From positions 1 through 46,789 of the forward strand of contig NZ_JMPL01000025.1 of assembly GCF_000735365.1 (NCBI RefSeq): a DNA stretch of 46,789 bases, written 5' to 3'. The DNA is from Kluyvera ascorbata ATCC 33433. Its GTDB lineage: Bacteria > Pseudomonadota > Gammaproteobacteria > Enterobacterales > Enterobacteriaceae. Positions 35,510 through 43,147 of the stretch are shown piece by piece. The notes below the pieces were generated by a model. The model was not told the DNA's origin, made no database searches, and worked only from the letters and a program-made list of their open reading frames with translations. The number at the start of each line of letters is the position of its first letter. The stretch's first letter is position 1. Made by a program: the position numbers and the translations under genes.

Positions 35510-36523
35510 ATGAAAACGATAAAAAATCTTCTGTTCTTTCTTGTGTTGATGGGCGCGGCCAGTACGGCATTTGCCAGCTCATCTGACAGCTGTACCAATG
35601 CTTCTGGGTCTACGCAAAACGAAAATTTCGACGTCACCACGTCGCTGACGGCGGATACCAACGTGGCGGGGAAAACCACTCAGGTGGTTCGTTCTGGCGA
35701 TATTAATATGCACGCGATCTGCCCGAAGGTGAGTTCTAACAAGAACAACTATACCTACCGCTCCTACGTTTCGAATTACCCCGTGGTCGAAACCTCTGGC
35801 AACTGGAAATACCTGTCACTCAACGATTATCTCGAAGGGGCGCTGCGGGTGACTGACGCGGTTGCCGGGGATATTTACGCACCGGCGAACTACGCCAAAA
35901 TGGGCCAGGACAGCTGCGTTTCCAAGGGCTGCAATTTCCCCGTCTCGGATTCGGACATCACGTTGCAGATAAAAATCGCCAAGCCTTTTGTTGGCAACGT
36001 GACGATTCCCCAGACGCGGCTGTTTAACGTCTATATCAACCGTAACAACACATCGTCGTTCGGCACGCCGGTTTATACCATCTCGTTTAGTGGCTCGATT
36101 ACCGTACCGCAAAGCTGCGAGGTGAATAGCAATCAGGTTATCACCATCGACTTTGGCACGATCTCCTCCGGCAACTTTAAAACCAAAGGGCAAAAACCCT
36201 CAGGGTTTACCCCGGTCAGCAAACAGGTGCCGGTGAAGTGCTCGGGGGGCGTGAGCGAAATGGCGAGCCTGAGTTTCCGTTTCCAGGGGCAGGCTGACGT
36301 CAACGAACCGACGGCGATTGCCAGCGACAACAGCGATATCGCCGTGCAGTTCACCGATATTCTCGGCAATGTGATTACCCCTAACACCGGCACTATCCCG
36401 TTCCAGCTTGAAAACTATACCGCGACGGTGCCGTTTACCGTCTTTCCTATCAGCGCTACCGGTAAAAAGCCGCAGCAGGGGGTATTCCATGCTCAGGCCT
36501 ACATCGTGGTCGACTTTAACTGA
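35510..36523 (+). CDS. Two-domain fimbrial tip adhesin-like protein
   Basis: Likely tip adhesin: 337 residues with signal peptide (cleaved after about 22, AFA), an N-terminal receptor-binding-type domain (about 23-192) and a C-terminal pilin domain (about 194-337). Cysteines pair plausibly as 28-71, 136-141 and 203-244. The pilin domain shows FSGSITVPQSCEVNSNQVIT and FGTISSGNF and ends AYIVVDFN. The longer frame from 35408 overlaps the usher and is rejected. Ligand is not predictable from sequence. Position directly after the usher is usual for adhesin or minor subunit genes. Confidence 0.82.
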   Translation: MKTIKNLLFFLVLMGAASTAFASSSDSCTNASGSTQNENFDVTTSLTADTNVAGKTTQVVRSGDINMHAICPKVSSNKNNYTYRSYVSNYPVVETSGNWKYLSLNDYLEGALRVTDAVAGDIYAPANYAKMGQDSCVSKGCNFPVSDSDITLQIKIAKPFVGNVTIPQTRLFNVYINRNNTSSFGTPVYTISFSGSITVPQSCEVNSNQVITIDFGTISSGNFKTKGQKPSGFTPVSKQVPVKCSGGVSEMASLSFRFQGQADVNEPTAIASDNSDIAVQFTDILGNVITPNTGTIPFQLENYTATVPFTVFPISATGKKPQQGVFHAQAYIVVDFN

Positions 36524-36532
36524 GGCACAAGG

Positions 36533-37069
36533 ATGAGCGGAAAACAGAAATACTGGCTGGCGGCAGGATGGGCGCTTTGCATGACAACCTGCCATGCCTC
36601 GGATAACGGCGTGGAAATTGATATGAGCGGCACCGTCGTGGCGGCAACCTGTGATGTTGATACGGCGGACACGGCACAAACCATTTTTATCGGCAACTTC
36701 AGCAGCAACGCGTTTCATGCGGTGGGGGACGTTTCATCGACGGCTAACCTGGTGATTCGGCTGACTAACTGTAGCAGCGATATCGCCGGAGCCTCGGTGA
36801 TGTTCAGCGGTTCGCCGGATAACGACAACAGCAAGCTGCTTGCGTTATCCGACACCACCGGTAAAGGCGGAATGGCCTCCGGCGTCGGCGTGGAGATCCT
36901 CGACGGTAATAAAAAAAGTGTGCCCATCAACACCGCAAGCGACAGCCAGACGCTACAGGAAGGTGACGACAACGCGTTGAACTTTTTCCTGCGCTATCAG
37001 GCGACGAAGATCCCGGTCACCGCCGGTAACGCCTCGTCGGTGATGTATTTCGATGTGACCTACCAGTGA
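36533..37069 (+). CDS. Minor fimbrial subunit A
   Basis: A 178-residue type 1-like pilin. Signal peptide ends near CHA; the mature chain shows GVEIDMSGTVVAATCDVDT with the partner cysteine in RLTNCSSD and ends VMYFDVTYQ. It is a close paralogue of the next gene: both share the stretch ATKIPVTAGNASSVMYFD at the C-terminus and the GxxASGVGVE segment, at DNA level too, so the pair arose by tandem duplication. It begins 9 bases after the adhesin stop. Confidence 0.87.
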   Translation: MSGKQKYWLAAGWALCMTTCHASDNGVEIDMSGTVVAATCDVDTADTAQTIFIGNFSSNAFHAVGDVSSTANLVIRLTNCSSDIAGASVMFSGSPDNDNSKLLALSDTTGKGGMASGVGVEILDGNKKSVPINTASDSQTLQEGDDNALNFFLRYQATKIPVTAGNASSVMYFDVTYQ

Positions 37070-37591
37070 GTGGACGATGAAAGCCTTTGTCTTTTTTTGA
37101 TGAGTACGCTGAGCCTGGCGGCAATGGCCCATGACGGCACGGTCAACATTACCGGGTCAATTTATGCCAGCAGCTGCGACGTGGACAGCAACAGCCAGAC
37201 CAAAAATATCCGCATTGGTGATTTTGCCGCCAACAGTTTTAGCAGCGTAGGTGACGTTCAGGGTAACGCGTTGTTAAGCATTACCCTGAATAACTGCACG
37301 GCGGAAATCGCCGGTGGGGCCATTACCTTCAGCGGCGATGCCGATACCGATAACACAACGCTATTGGCGCTGAGCGATACCAGCGGCGGCGGCAATATGG
37401 CGAGCGGCGTGGGGGTGGAGGTACTGGATAAAGATGGCGGGCAGATTCCGCTCAATAGCCAGAGCAAGCCTTTTGCGTTGAGTGAAGGGGATAATACGTT
37501 GACCTTTTACCTGCGCTATATGGCGACGAAAATCCCGGTGACCGCCGGTAACGCGTCGTCGGTCATGTACTTTGACCTGAGTTATCAGTAA
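37070..37591 (+). CDS. Minor fimbrial subunit B, signal peptide disrupted by T7 tract
   Basis: A 150-160-residue pilin, paralogue of the preceding gene, with mature start HDGTVNITGSIYASSCDVDS and end VMYFDLSYQ. The natural-looking start, ATG at 37077 (MKAFVFF), runs into TGA after seven codons because of a run of seven Ts at 37092-37098; eight Ts would give MKAFVFFLMSTLSLAAMA followed by the pilin. As sequenced, translation in the pilin frame needs GTG at 37070 (MDDESLCLFLMSTLSLAAMA, acidic N-terminus, poor signal peptide) or the ATG at 37100 (too short a signal). This may be slippage-based phase variation, a fixed mutation or a sequencing error. Confidence 0.7.
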   Translation: MDDESLCLFLMSTLSLAAMAHDGTVNITGSIYASSCDVDSNSQTKNIRIGDFAANSFSSVGDVQGNALLSITLNNCTAEIAGGAITFSGDADTDNTTLLALSDTSGGGNMASGVGVEVLDKDGGQIPLNSQSKPFALSEGDNTLTFYLRYMATKIPVTAGNASSVMYFDLSYQ

Positions 37592-38100
37592 TGAAAGCTA
37601 ACCTCATGTTTCTCCTGCTGGCCTGTGCTGGCGCGCAGGCTCACGACGGCACCGTTAACGTCAGCGGCACGATTCAGGACAATACCTGCATCGTGGCGCC
37701 TTCTTCCCAGGCGCAAACCGTGCCGCTGGGCGACATTTCCGCGAAACAGTTTGCCACTCAGGGTAGCGGCTCGCAGCCGGTGGCCTTTGTCATCGACCTG
37801 CAAAAGTGCGGTGCGGCCGCTACGGGCGTGGATTTTACTTTCAGCGGCACGGCGGATAGCGATGATAAAACCCTGCTGGCTGTCGACAGCGGCAGCGACG
37901 CGGCACAGGGGATTGGTATCGAACTGCAAAATGCGGATCACACTCGTCTGCCGCTGAATCAGGCCTCCACGCGTTATGCGCTGGACCCGACGCTCACCGA
38001 CAATCAGTTTACTTTTTACGCCCGCTATATTGCGACGGCGAACAGCGTGACCAGCGGTACGGCGAAGGCGACCGCGACGTTTACGCTGACCTGGCAATAG
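37591..38100 (+). CDS. Minor fimbrial subunit C
   Basis: A 169-residue pilin whose ATG overlaps the preceding TAA stop by one base. Signal peptide MKANLMFLLLACAGAQA; the mature chain HDGTVNVSGTIQDNTCIVAP carries the first cysteine and LQKCGAAATG the second; the C-terminus TATFTLTWQ has Trp in the penultimate position in place of the usual Tyr. Related to FimF/FimG-type linker subunits by size and place, but not closely enough to name. Confidence 0.87.
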   Translation: MKANLMFLLLACAGAQAHDGTVNVSGTIQDNTCIVAPSSQAQTVPLGDISAKQFATQGSGSQPVAFVIDLQKCGAAATGVDFTFSGTADSDDKTLLAVDSGSDAAQGIGIELQNADHTRLPLNQASTRYALDPTLTDNQFTFYARYIATANSVTSGTAKATATFTLTWQ

Positions 38101-38114
38101 CGAGGGACTCTGTG

Positions 38115-38786
38115 ATGAAAAAGGCCGTTTTTGCGCTGCTGGCTTGCTGCTTTGCGGCCCATGCGGGCGTCACCGTTGACGGTACCCGTTTTATTTTTGA
38201 TGCCGACAAACCGAGTATTACGTTTACGGTGAATAACACTGCGCAACAACGTTATCTGGTTCTGTCGAAAGTGCTGAATGCGCAGGGCCAGGCCGGTAAT
38301 GACGTACCGTTTATGACTACGCCGCCCCTGTTTCCACTGCTGCCAGGCCATAGCAATATTGTGCGCATTATGCGCATCGGCGGCGACCTGCCAGCCGACC
38401 GGGAAAGTCTGTTCTGGCTGAGCGTGGCCAGCATTCCAGAAACGCAGGGAAAGCAACCACCAAACTCGTTGCAGGTGGCTATTCGTAGCCGGATGAAGCT
38501 TTTCTATCGCCCGGCAGGTCTGAAAGGGCGCGAAGAGGAAGCCTATCGCCAACTGGTCTGGAAAAAGCAGGGGCGTCAGATTCAGATAAATAACCCCACG
38601 CCTTATTACATCACGCTGTTTAATCTGCGGGTGAACGGCAGCACGGTTGACAATGCCGGGATGGTTGCGCCGTTCGCGACCGCCGCTAAAAGCGAATGTC
38701 CGGCGTCGGGTGCCTGCGTGGTGCAGTGGCAAACTATCAATGATTATGGGCGCGTCATGCCCGAACTGACGCAGACCTTGAGGTAA
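38115..38786 (+). CDS. Periplasmic fimbrial chaperone (second)
   Basis: Second PapD-like chaperone of the operon. The ATG at 38115 gives 223 residues with signal peptide MKKAVFALLACCFAAHAG; the mature chain starts VTVDGTRFIF with the anchor arginine, and IRSRMKLFYRP carries the anchor lysine. MTTPPLFPLLPGHSNIVRIM and DRESLFWLSVASIP confirm the FGS class. It diverges clearly from the first chaperone and has a C-terminal cysteine pair (ECPASGACVVQ). It may serve the adhesin/minor subunits or keep subunits open for modification. It ends 4 bases before the transferase gene. Confidence 0.93.
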   Translation: MKKAVFALLACCFAAHAGVTVDGTRFIFDADKPSITFTVNNTAQQRYLVLSKVLNAQGQAGNDVPFMTTPPLFPLLPGHSNIVRIMRIGGDLPADRESLFWLSVASIPETQGKQPPNSLQVAIRSRMKLFYRPAGLKGREEEAYRQLVWKKQGRQIQINNPTPYYITLFNLRVNGSTVDNAGMVAPFATAAKSECPASGACVVQWQTINDYGRVMPELTQTLR

Positions 38787-38790
38787 GGCG

Positions 38791-40479
38791 ATGGAGAACC
38801 AAAACAGGGACGTTACCGATTCGATTTCCACCATGTTAGTGGTCATGTTGGCCGTGATTTACCTCGGCGTGATGCATCTGGTGATACCCAATATGGGTGG
38901 TACCGGCAGCGAACTGCCGACCTCGCTGTGGGTCTGGTTTTGCCTGCTGGTTATGCTCGGCTGCGGTTGGTCATCGTTGATTCGCACCACGGTAATTCTG
39001 GCGCCGGGCACCCGGTGGATAATGTTCGGGGCGCTGTTGATGAGCGTACCGATGACCTGGAGTCCAGGCGCGGATTGGCGGCTTGAGGCACTGCCGCGCT
39101 TCGCCGGGTTGTGGGGTGGCGTTCTTCTGCTGTTACTGATGACAAACTGCCGCTTTAGCCTTCGTCAGCGGCAGATAGTGCTATATCTGGTGGCGCTAGC
39201 CGGGATGATACAAGCGGTCTACAGCCTGCTGGGGCTGCATCTTCCCGTCATACTTCCGCAGTTTGAACAACAGGTACTGGCGGCGTCACCGGGAAATATT
39301 AGCGTGTTTCAGCAGCGAAACGTGGCGGGTTCTTTTCTGGCCTGTGGCGCAGCGGTGTGGCTATATAGTTCGGGCTGCCCATCTTTTCGCTGTCAGAATC
39401 CGCGTCTGGAAGCCTGGCGCATGGCGCTGGCCAGCGCGGCGATTGTGGTGTTGTTCTGCGCATTAACCGAGATTCAATCCCGCATTGGTTGGCTTAGCGC
39501 GCTTGGCGTATATGGCGGGATGGCCTGTCTCTACTGGCGTGGAAATCCAGGCTGGCGACGGGGCGTGCTGCTGGGGTTGCCGCTGGTCGGGGTCTATGTC
39601 GGGGCGCTGATGATGCCTCTTTCACTTGCCGATGCGCTAGCGCGGCATCAAGGCTCCACGTTGCAGCGGCTGATGATTTTGCACGAAACCGTTCGCATGA
39701 TTGCACAGCGTCCCTTTTCCGGCTGGGGATATGGTAGCTATGTCTGGCACTTTAGCCACTTTATTGCCGACCGCGCGGTGCCGATTGACAACGGCATCCG
39801 CGTCATCCCGCATCCGCATAATGAAATCCTCTACTGGTGGGTGGAGGGGGGGATTATCGCGCTGCTGGGGCTGGTGATGATGGCGTGGGCGGGCGGGATG
39901 ATATTGCTACGGCGAGCCACCCGCTCAAGGCTGTCGCTGCTGTGCTGCTTACTCCCTTTATTGCTCCATACCCAGGTGGAATACCCGTTTTATCAATCGA
40001 CCGCGCACTGGCTGACCTTTATTTTATTGCTGAGCCTTGCCAGCGCGGAGCAGGACGCTGCGTATACGTTGACGTTTTCACGGCTTCCCTGGTTTTCTGC
40101 GCTGATATTGAGCGGTGTTTGTCTGTGGGCGTTTGTGGTTTTAGCGGCGCTGCGCCAGCAGGACGTTTTAACCCATTTTGAGCAGCAGCCCGACAGCTAT
40201 TACCGTGAGGTGTTAATGCTGCATGAGACGGGGTTAGGTATCGAGCGGTTAAAGAAAGATCGTGCACAGGCATTGATTGTGGAATATCAACATTCCGGCA
40301 ACCGGCAGGCGTTATTGGCATTCACCGCCCAGGCGGGAAACTGGCTAAATATCTGGGTTGATGACGACATGTACGATAATCTGATCAATATTAATTTATT
40401 TTTGGGTAACACGTTTGCCGGCCAAACGTTAAAATCTGAAGCGCAACGGATATTTAGCGAAGAACGTCGTTTCCAATAA
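38791..40479 (+). CDS. PglL-type O-oligosaccharyltransferase in fimbrial operon
   Basis: Polytopic inner-membrane protein of the O-antigen ligase/PglL superfamily, predicted to move an undecaprenyl-linked oligosaccharide onto Ser/Thr of exported proteins in the periplasm. The 562-residue sequence has about 12 hydrophobic helices. PglL/TfpO hallmarks are visible: FQQRNVAGSFLA (173-184), the Wzy_C-type SRIGWLS (230-236), RPFSGWGYGSY (307-317), and HPHNEILYWWVEGG (341-354), whose histidines (341/343) correspond to the catalytic HxHN region known from neisserial PglL. A soluble C-terminal tail of about 110 residues follows the last helix. WaaL lacks the FQQRN-type motif and sits in the waa locus. 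It starts 4 bases after the second chaperone, so it is co-transcribed with the pilins, which are the likely acceptors. Confidence 0.85.
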   Translation: MENQNRDVTDSISTMLVVMLAVIYLGVMHLVIPNMGGTGSELPTSLWVWFCLLVMLGCGWSSLIRTTVILAPGTRWIMFGALLMSVPMTWSPGADWRLEALPRFAGLWGGVLLLLLMTNCRFSLRQRQIVLYLVALAGMIQAVYSLLGLHLPVILPQFEQQVLAASPGNISVFQQRNVAGSFLACGAAVWLYSSGCPSFRCQNPRLEAWRMALASAAIVVLFCALTEIQSRIGWLSALGVYGGMACLYWRGNPGWRRGVLLGLPLVGVYVGALMMPLSLADALARHQGSTLQRLMILHETVRMIAQRPFSGWGYGSYVWHFSHFIADRAVPIDNGIRVIPHPHNEILYWWVEGGIIALLGLVMMAWAGGMILLRRATRSRLSLLCCLLPLLLHTQVEYPFYQSTAHWLTFILLLSLASAEQDAAYTLTFSRLPWFSALILSGVCLWAFVVLAALRQQDVLTHFEQQPDSYYREVLMLHETGLGIERLKKDRAQALIVEYQHSGNRQALLAFTAQAGNWLNIWVDDDMYDNLININLFLGNTFAGQTLKSEAQRIFSEERRFQ

Positions 40480-40481
40480 TA

Positions 40482-41168
40482 TCAGAACGCGACAGGTAAT
40501 TTATCCATAGCAATCAGTACGCCTGATTTCATTTCGATATAATTTCCTTTTTTTAACTCAGCAAGAACATCCATGATTCGGCTGCGCGAAATTCGGGTGC
40601 GGCGTTGAATAAATGACGAAACCTTGATTTGCAGGCGTATATCCTCAGGATACAGCCATAATTCCATGAGCAGTGAACGAATTTTACTGTAGGCATCGTT
40701 GCCCACCAGTTCACTGTCACGGGCGCTCATTACCATCACGCGCTGTGCCAGAATTCGGGCAATATCATGCCATAAATTAAATTCATCACACTTCTCAACA
40801 AAGAGATCCAGCGGAATAATCCATCCGGTACATTCTGTTTCTGCACGAATATAGTGTTGTGGGCGTGCCTGAACATCGTAATATAGGCTGTAACCGTCGA
40901 TGAGTCCTACGACGGTAGGCGCGAATACGGTCGCCATATGCAAATCAACCTGCGCGTGACTTACGGAAAAACATCCGGTCGTCACCAACAAAATAAACGC
41001 CGTTTCCCTATCGTTACTGAGCAACATTTTAGTGCCGGCATTCAGGGTAAAGGCCGTACCGAAAGGTGCCAGTACTTTATGTAAATCCATTATTGCCTTT
41101 AGCGGCTTAGTTTGTTGGCTAAACTCGAAGGCGTGCAATGGACGAGGTAAATCATCTGATTGCGACAT
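40482..41168 (-). CDS. Crp-like winged-helix regulator, IprA/YaiV type
   Basis: A 228-residue protein with an N-terminal cupin-like sensor domain (about 25-130: LNAGTKMLLSNDRETAFILL, VVGLIDGYSLYYD) and a C-terminal winged helix (about 155-225: FIQRRTRISRSRIMDVLAEL, KKGNYIEMKSGVLIAMDKLP) of the kind found in IprA/YaiV. It is not a canonical Crp: the cAMP-binding phosphate cassette is not evident. It lies convergent with the fimbrial operon, 2 bases from the end of the transferase gene, and divergent from a LuxR-type regulator, so it probably regulates the fimbriae. Confidence 0.75.
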   Translation of the reverse strand: MSQSDDLPRPLHAFEFSQQTKPLKAIMDLHKVLAPFGTAFTLNAGTKMLLSNDRETAFILLVTTGCFSVSHAQVDLHMATVFAPTVVGLIDGYSLYYDVQARPQHYIRAETECTGWIIPLDLFVEKCDEFNLWHDIARILAQRVMVMSARDSELVGNDAYSKIRSLLMELWLYPEDIRLQIKVSSFIQRRTRISRSRIMDVLAELKKGNYIEMKSGVLIAMDKLPVAF

Positions 41169-41409
41169 GCATTATTTCTCGGTGAGTAATATGAAAGGAG
41201 TATAGCATGCCGAAATTGGATTATATAGCTGATATTAATGATTGTTTTTGATTTGTTTTATCGAATAAGACTAATCCTTTAACAGAGTCCGAAATCGTTA
41301 TTTTTAGATGCAGGGGATGAGTCCAATAATGGACGGCGACACCTATTGTAATAATATTTCGTGCTGGTTAGTATTTTGCAGTGAGAAAGACCAGTGAGAG
41401 TGGTGTGAA

Positions 41410-42024
41410 ATGGAGGTTATCAGTTATAGTGATAATATATTTCTTAATTATGGTATTAAGGAAATATTAAGGTTTTCGTCTTCAGAACCGCATCAGTATA
41501 AAATCAACAATGCGCCGATAGATTCTATTATCATCCTCAATGACCTGGATATTCGTCAGACGATTGATGCCCTGAAAGCGGAAAGCGCTCGTTTTTTGTA
41601 CCAGAACGTCATGGTACTCACGGAGATCGTTTCACCGCTGATTGTTGGCTATTTATTGCGCAAATGCCGAGGGCTGGTGGTTTATAGTATTAAAAACAAC
41701 GTGAGCCACGTGCTGATAGATGTGCAGAGTCGGGAACCTCGCAAGGAAATAGAACAGGCGCACTATTTCTCGTTGTCAGATAATGAACTCTTTATTCTGC
41801 TGTCACTTAGTATGGGAATGAAGCCAGAGCTATTAACCCGTATTACAGGGCGCTCGGAAAAAAGAGTCAGCGCCATCAAGCGCGATGCAATGAGTCAACT
41901 CAACATCAAAAATAGCCATATTTTTTACGATGTGATTAAGGCGATTCTCATTCCGCAGGGGGGCGCTGCCCCATGTAAAAAGCACAAACTCACCAGCGAA
42001 ATATTGTCAGTTTCTGGACGCTGA
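41410..42024 (+). CDS. LuxR-type helix-turn-helix regulator
   Basis: A 204-residue protein with a C-terminal LuxR/GerE-type DNA-binding domain (about 125-190): HYFSLSDNELFILLSLSMGM followed by RSEKRVSAIKRDAMSQLNIK, where the usual GxSxKTVxxHRxxIxxKLG pattern is recognisable. The N-terminal half resembles the degenerate receiver-like region of enterobacterial fimbrial regulators (MrkI, FimW, EcpR kind) with no phosphorylatable aspartate I can assign. The gene is AT-rich relative to its neighbours. Divergent from the IprA-type gene over 241 bases; likely a fimbrial activator or repressor. Confidence 0.7.
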   Translation: MEVISYSDNIFLNYGIKEILRFSSSEPHQYKINNAPIDSIIILNDLDIRQTIDALKAESARFLYQNVMVLTEIVSPLIVGYLLRKCRGLVVYSIKNNVSHVLIDVQSREPRKEIEQAHYFSLSDNELFILLSLSMGMKPELLTRITGRSEKRVSAIKRDAMSQLNIKNSHIFYDVIKAILIPQGGAAPCKKHKLTSEILSVSGR

Positions 42025-42105
42025 TTTTGTCGCTATCCGGGGAAGTTTGTGCTCGCTATACTGCACGCATTTGGGGAATATTTTTCCCGTATAGGTGAGG
42101 AATGC

Positions 42106-43032
42106 ATGGAACTCAACCGTATTGGTGATATTGCGGCGTTTATTGCCGCGGTCGATGCTGGCAGCTATACCCGGGCGACTGCCAGCGTGGGTTTGTCGCG
42201 TTCGGCTATTGGTAAAAGCATTACGCGCCTTGAAGCACAGCTCGGCGTGCGGCTGCTCAACCGCACCACGCGTCAGCTTAGCTTGACGGAGGAAGGGTGC
42301 ATTATGTATGAGCGCTGCAAACGTATCCTGGAAGACCTTGAAGCTGTAGATGACGCCATGGCGCTGCGGCGTGAAAAACCGACCGGGACGCTACGGCTAA
42401 CCGCACCACTTTCCTTGGGGCAGCGCCATATTTTGCCGGTTATTGACCGCTTTTTACGGGCATCGCCCGCGCTACGTGCCGATGTGGTGTTTACCGACCG
42501 CTTTGTGGATCTCATCGATGAAGGGTTTGATATCGCCATTCGTATTGGCGCGCCGCGCGTGGATTCACAGATCCTGACCCGTACCATCGCGACCCAGCAT
42601 ATGATTACCTGCGCGTCGCCCAGCTATCTTGCTGACCGCGGTATACCGACCACCCCAGAGGCGCTTTGCGAGCACGATACCATTTTCTTTCGCAGCGCAG
42701 AACGGCGCAGGAGTTGGCGCTATGCGATGCCCGACGGGGAATTTGTCTATGAAGGGCCAGGGCGTATTGATATTGATAGCTCGGAGGCGATGCTCTCCTC
42801 CGCGCTGTCTGGTTTTGGTATTATTCAACTGCCGGACTACCTTGCCGCCGAGGCGCTGGCACAAGGCACGCTGGTGGCTATTCTGACCGAATTTAAGATC
42901 CCACCGGATCCGGTACGCATTATTTATCCCAGTAAACGCTATCTATCTCCGCGCATCCGTGGCTTTGTCGACCTGATTGCCGAAGAGTGGCAGACGCTCG
43001 GCGCGCCCTGGGAGCGCATTACCCCTCCGTAG
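42106..43032 (+). CDS. LysR family transcriptional regulator
   Basis: LTTR of 308 residues. The ATG at 42106 follows GTGAGGAATGC; the longer frame from 42049 has no ribosome site. The winged helix at the N-terminus reads FIAAVDAGSYTRATASVGLS, then AIGKSITRLEAQLGVRLLNR, and the effector domain contains FDIAIRIGAPRVDSQILTRT of the CrgA-like subgroup. It lies 115 bases upstream of, and co-directional with, the flavin oxidoreductase gene, which is its most likely target. Effector unknown. Confidence 0.88.
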   Translation: MELNRIGDIAAFIAAVDAGSYTRATASVGLSRSAIGKSITRLEAQLGVRLLNRTTRQLSLTEEGCIMYERCKRILEDLEAVDDAMALRREKPTGTLRLTAPLSLGQRHILPVIDRFLRASPALRADVVFTDRFVDLIDEGFDIAIRIGAPRVDSQILTRTIATQHMITCASPSYLADRGIPTTPEALCEHDTIFFRSAERRRSWRYAMPDGEFVYEGPGRIDIDSSEAMLSSALSGFGIIQLPDYLAAEALAQGTLVAILTEFKIPPDPVRIIYPSKRYLSPRIRGFVDLIAEEWQTLGAPWERITPP

Positions 43033-43147
43033 GCCTTTTCTGCGCGTGGTGCGCCCCTGGTATGGGACGCACATTCCCGAATGTTTGTTTTAGTATGCCC
43101 ACCATCGATGACCATTCCGGTCTTAGTATTTTCATCGTGGAGCAGAC

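Noticed and set aside
38791-40479. O-antigen ligase WaaL or polymerase Wzy
   Set aside because: Same superfamily, but the FQQRN-type motif, the HPHNE-WWVEGG block and the fimbrial operon context fit PglL better. Kept as an alternative.
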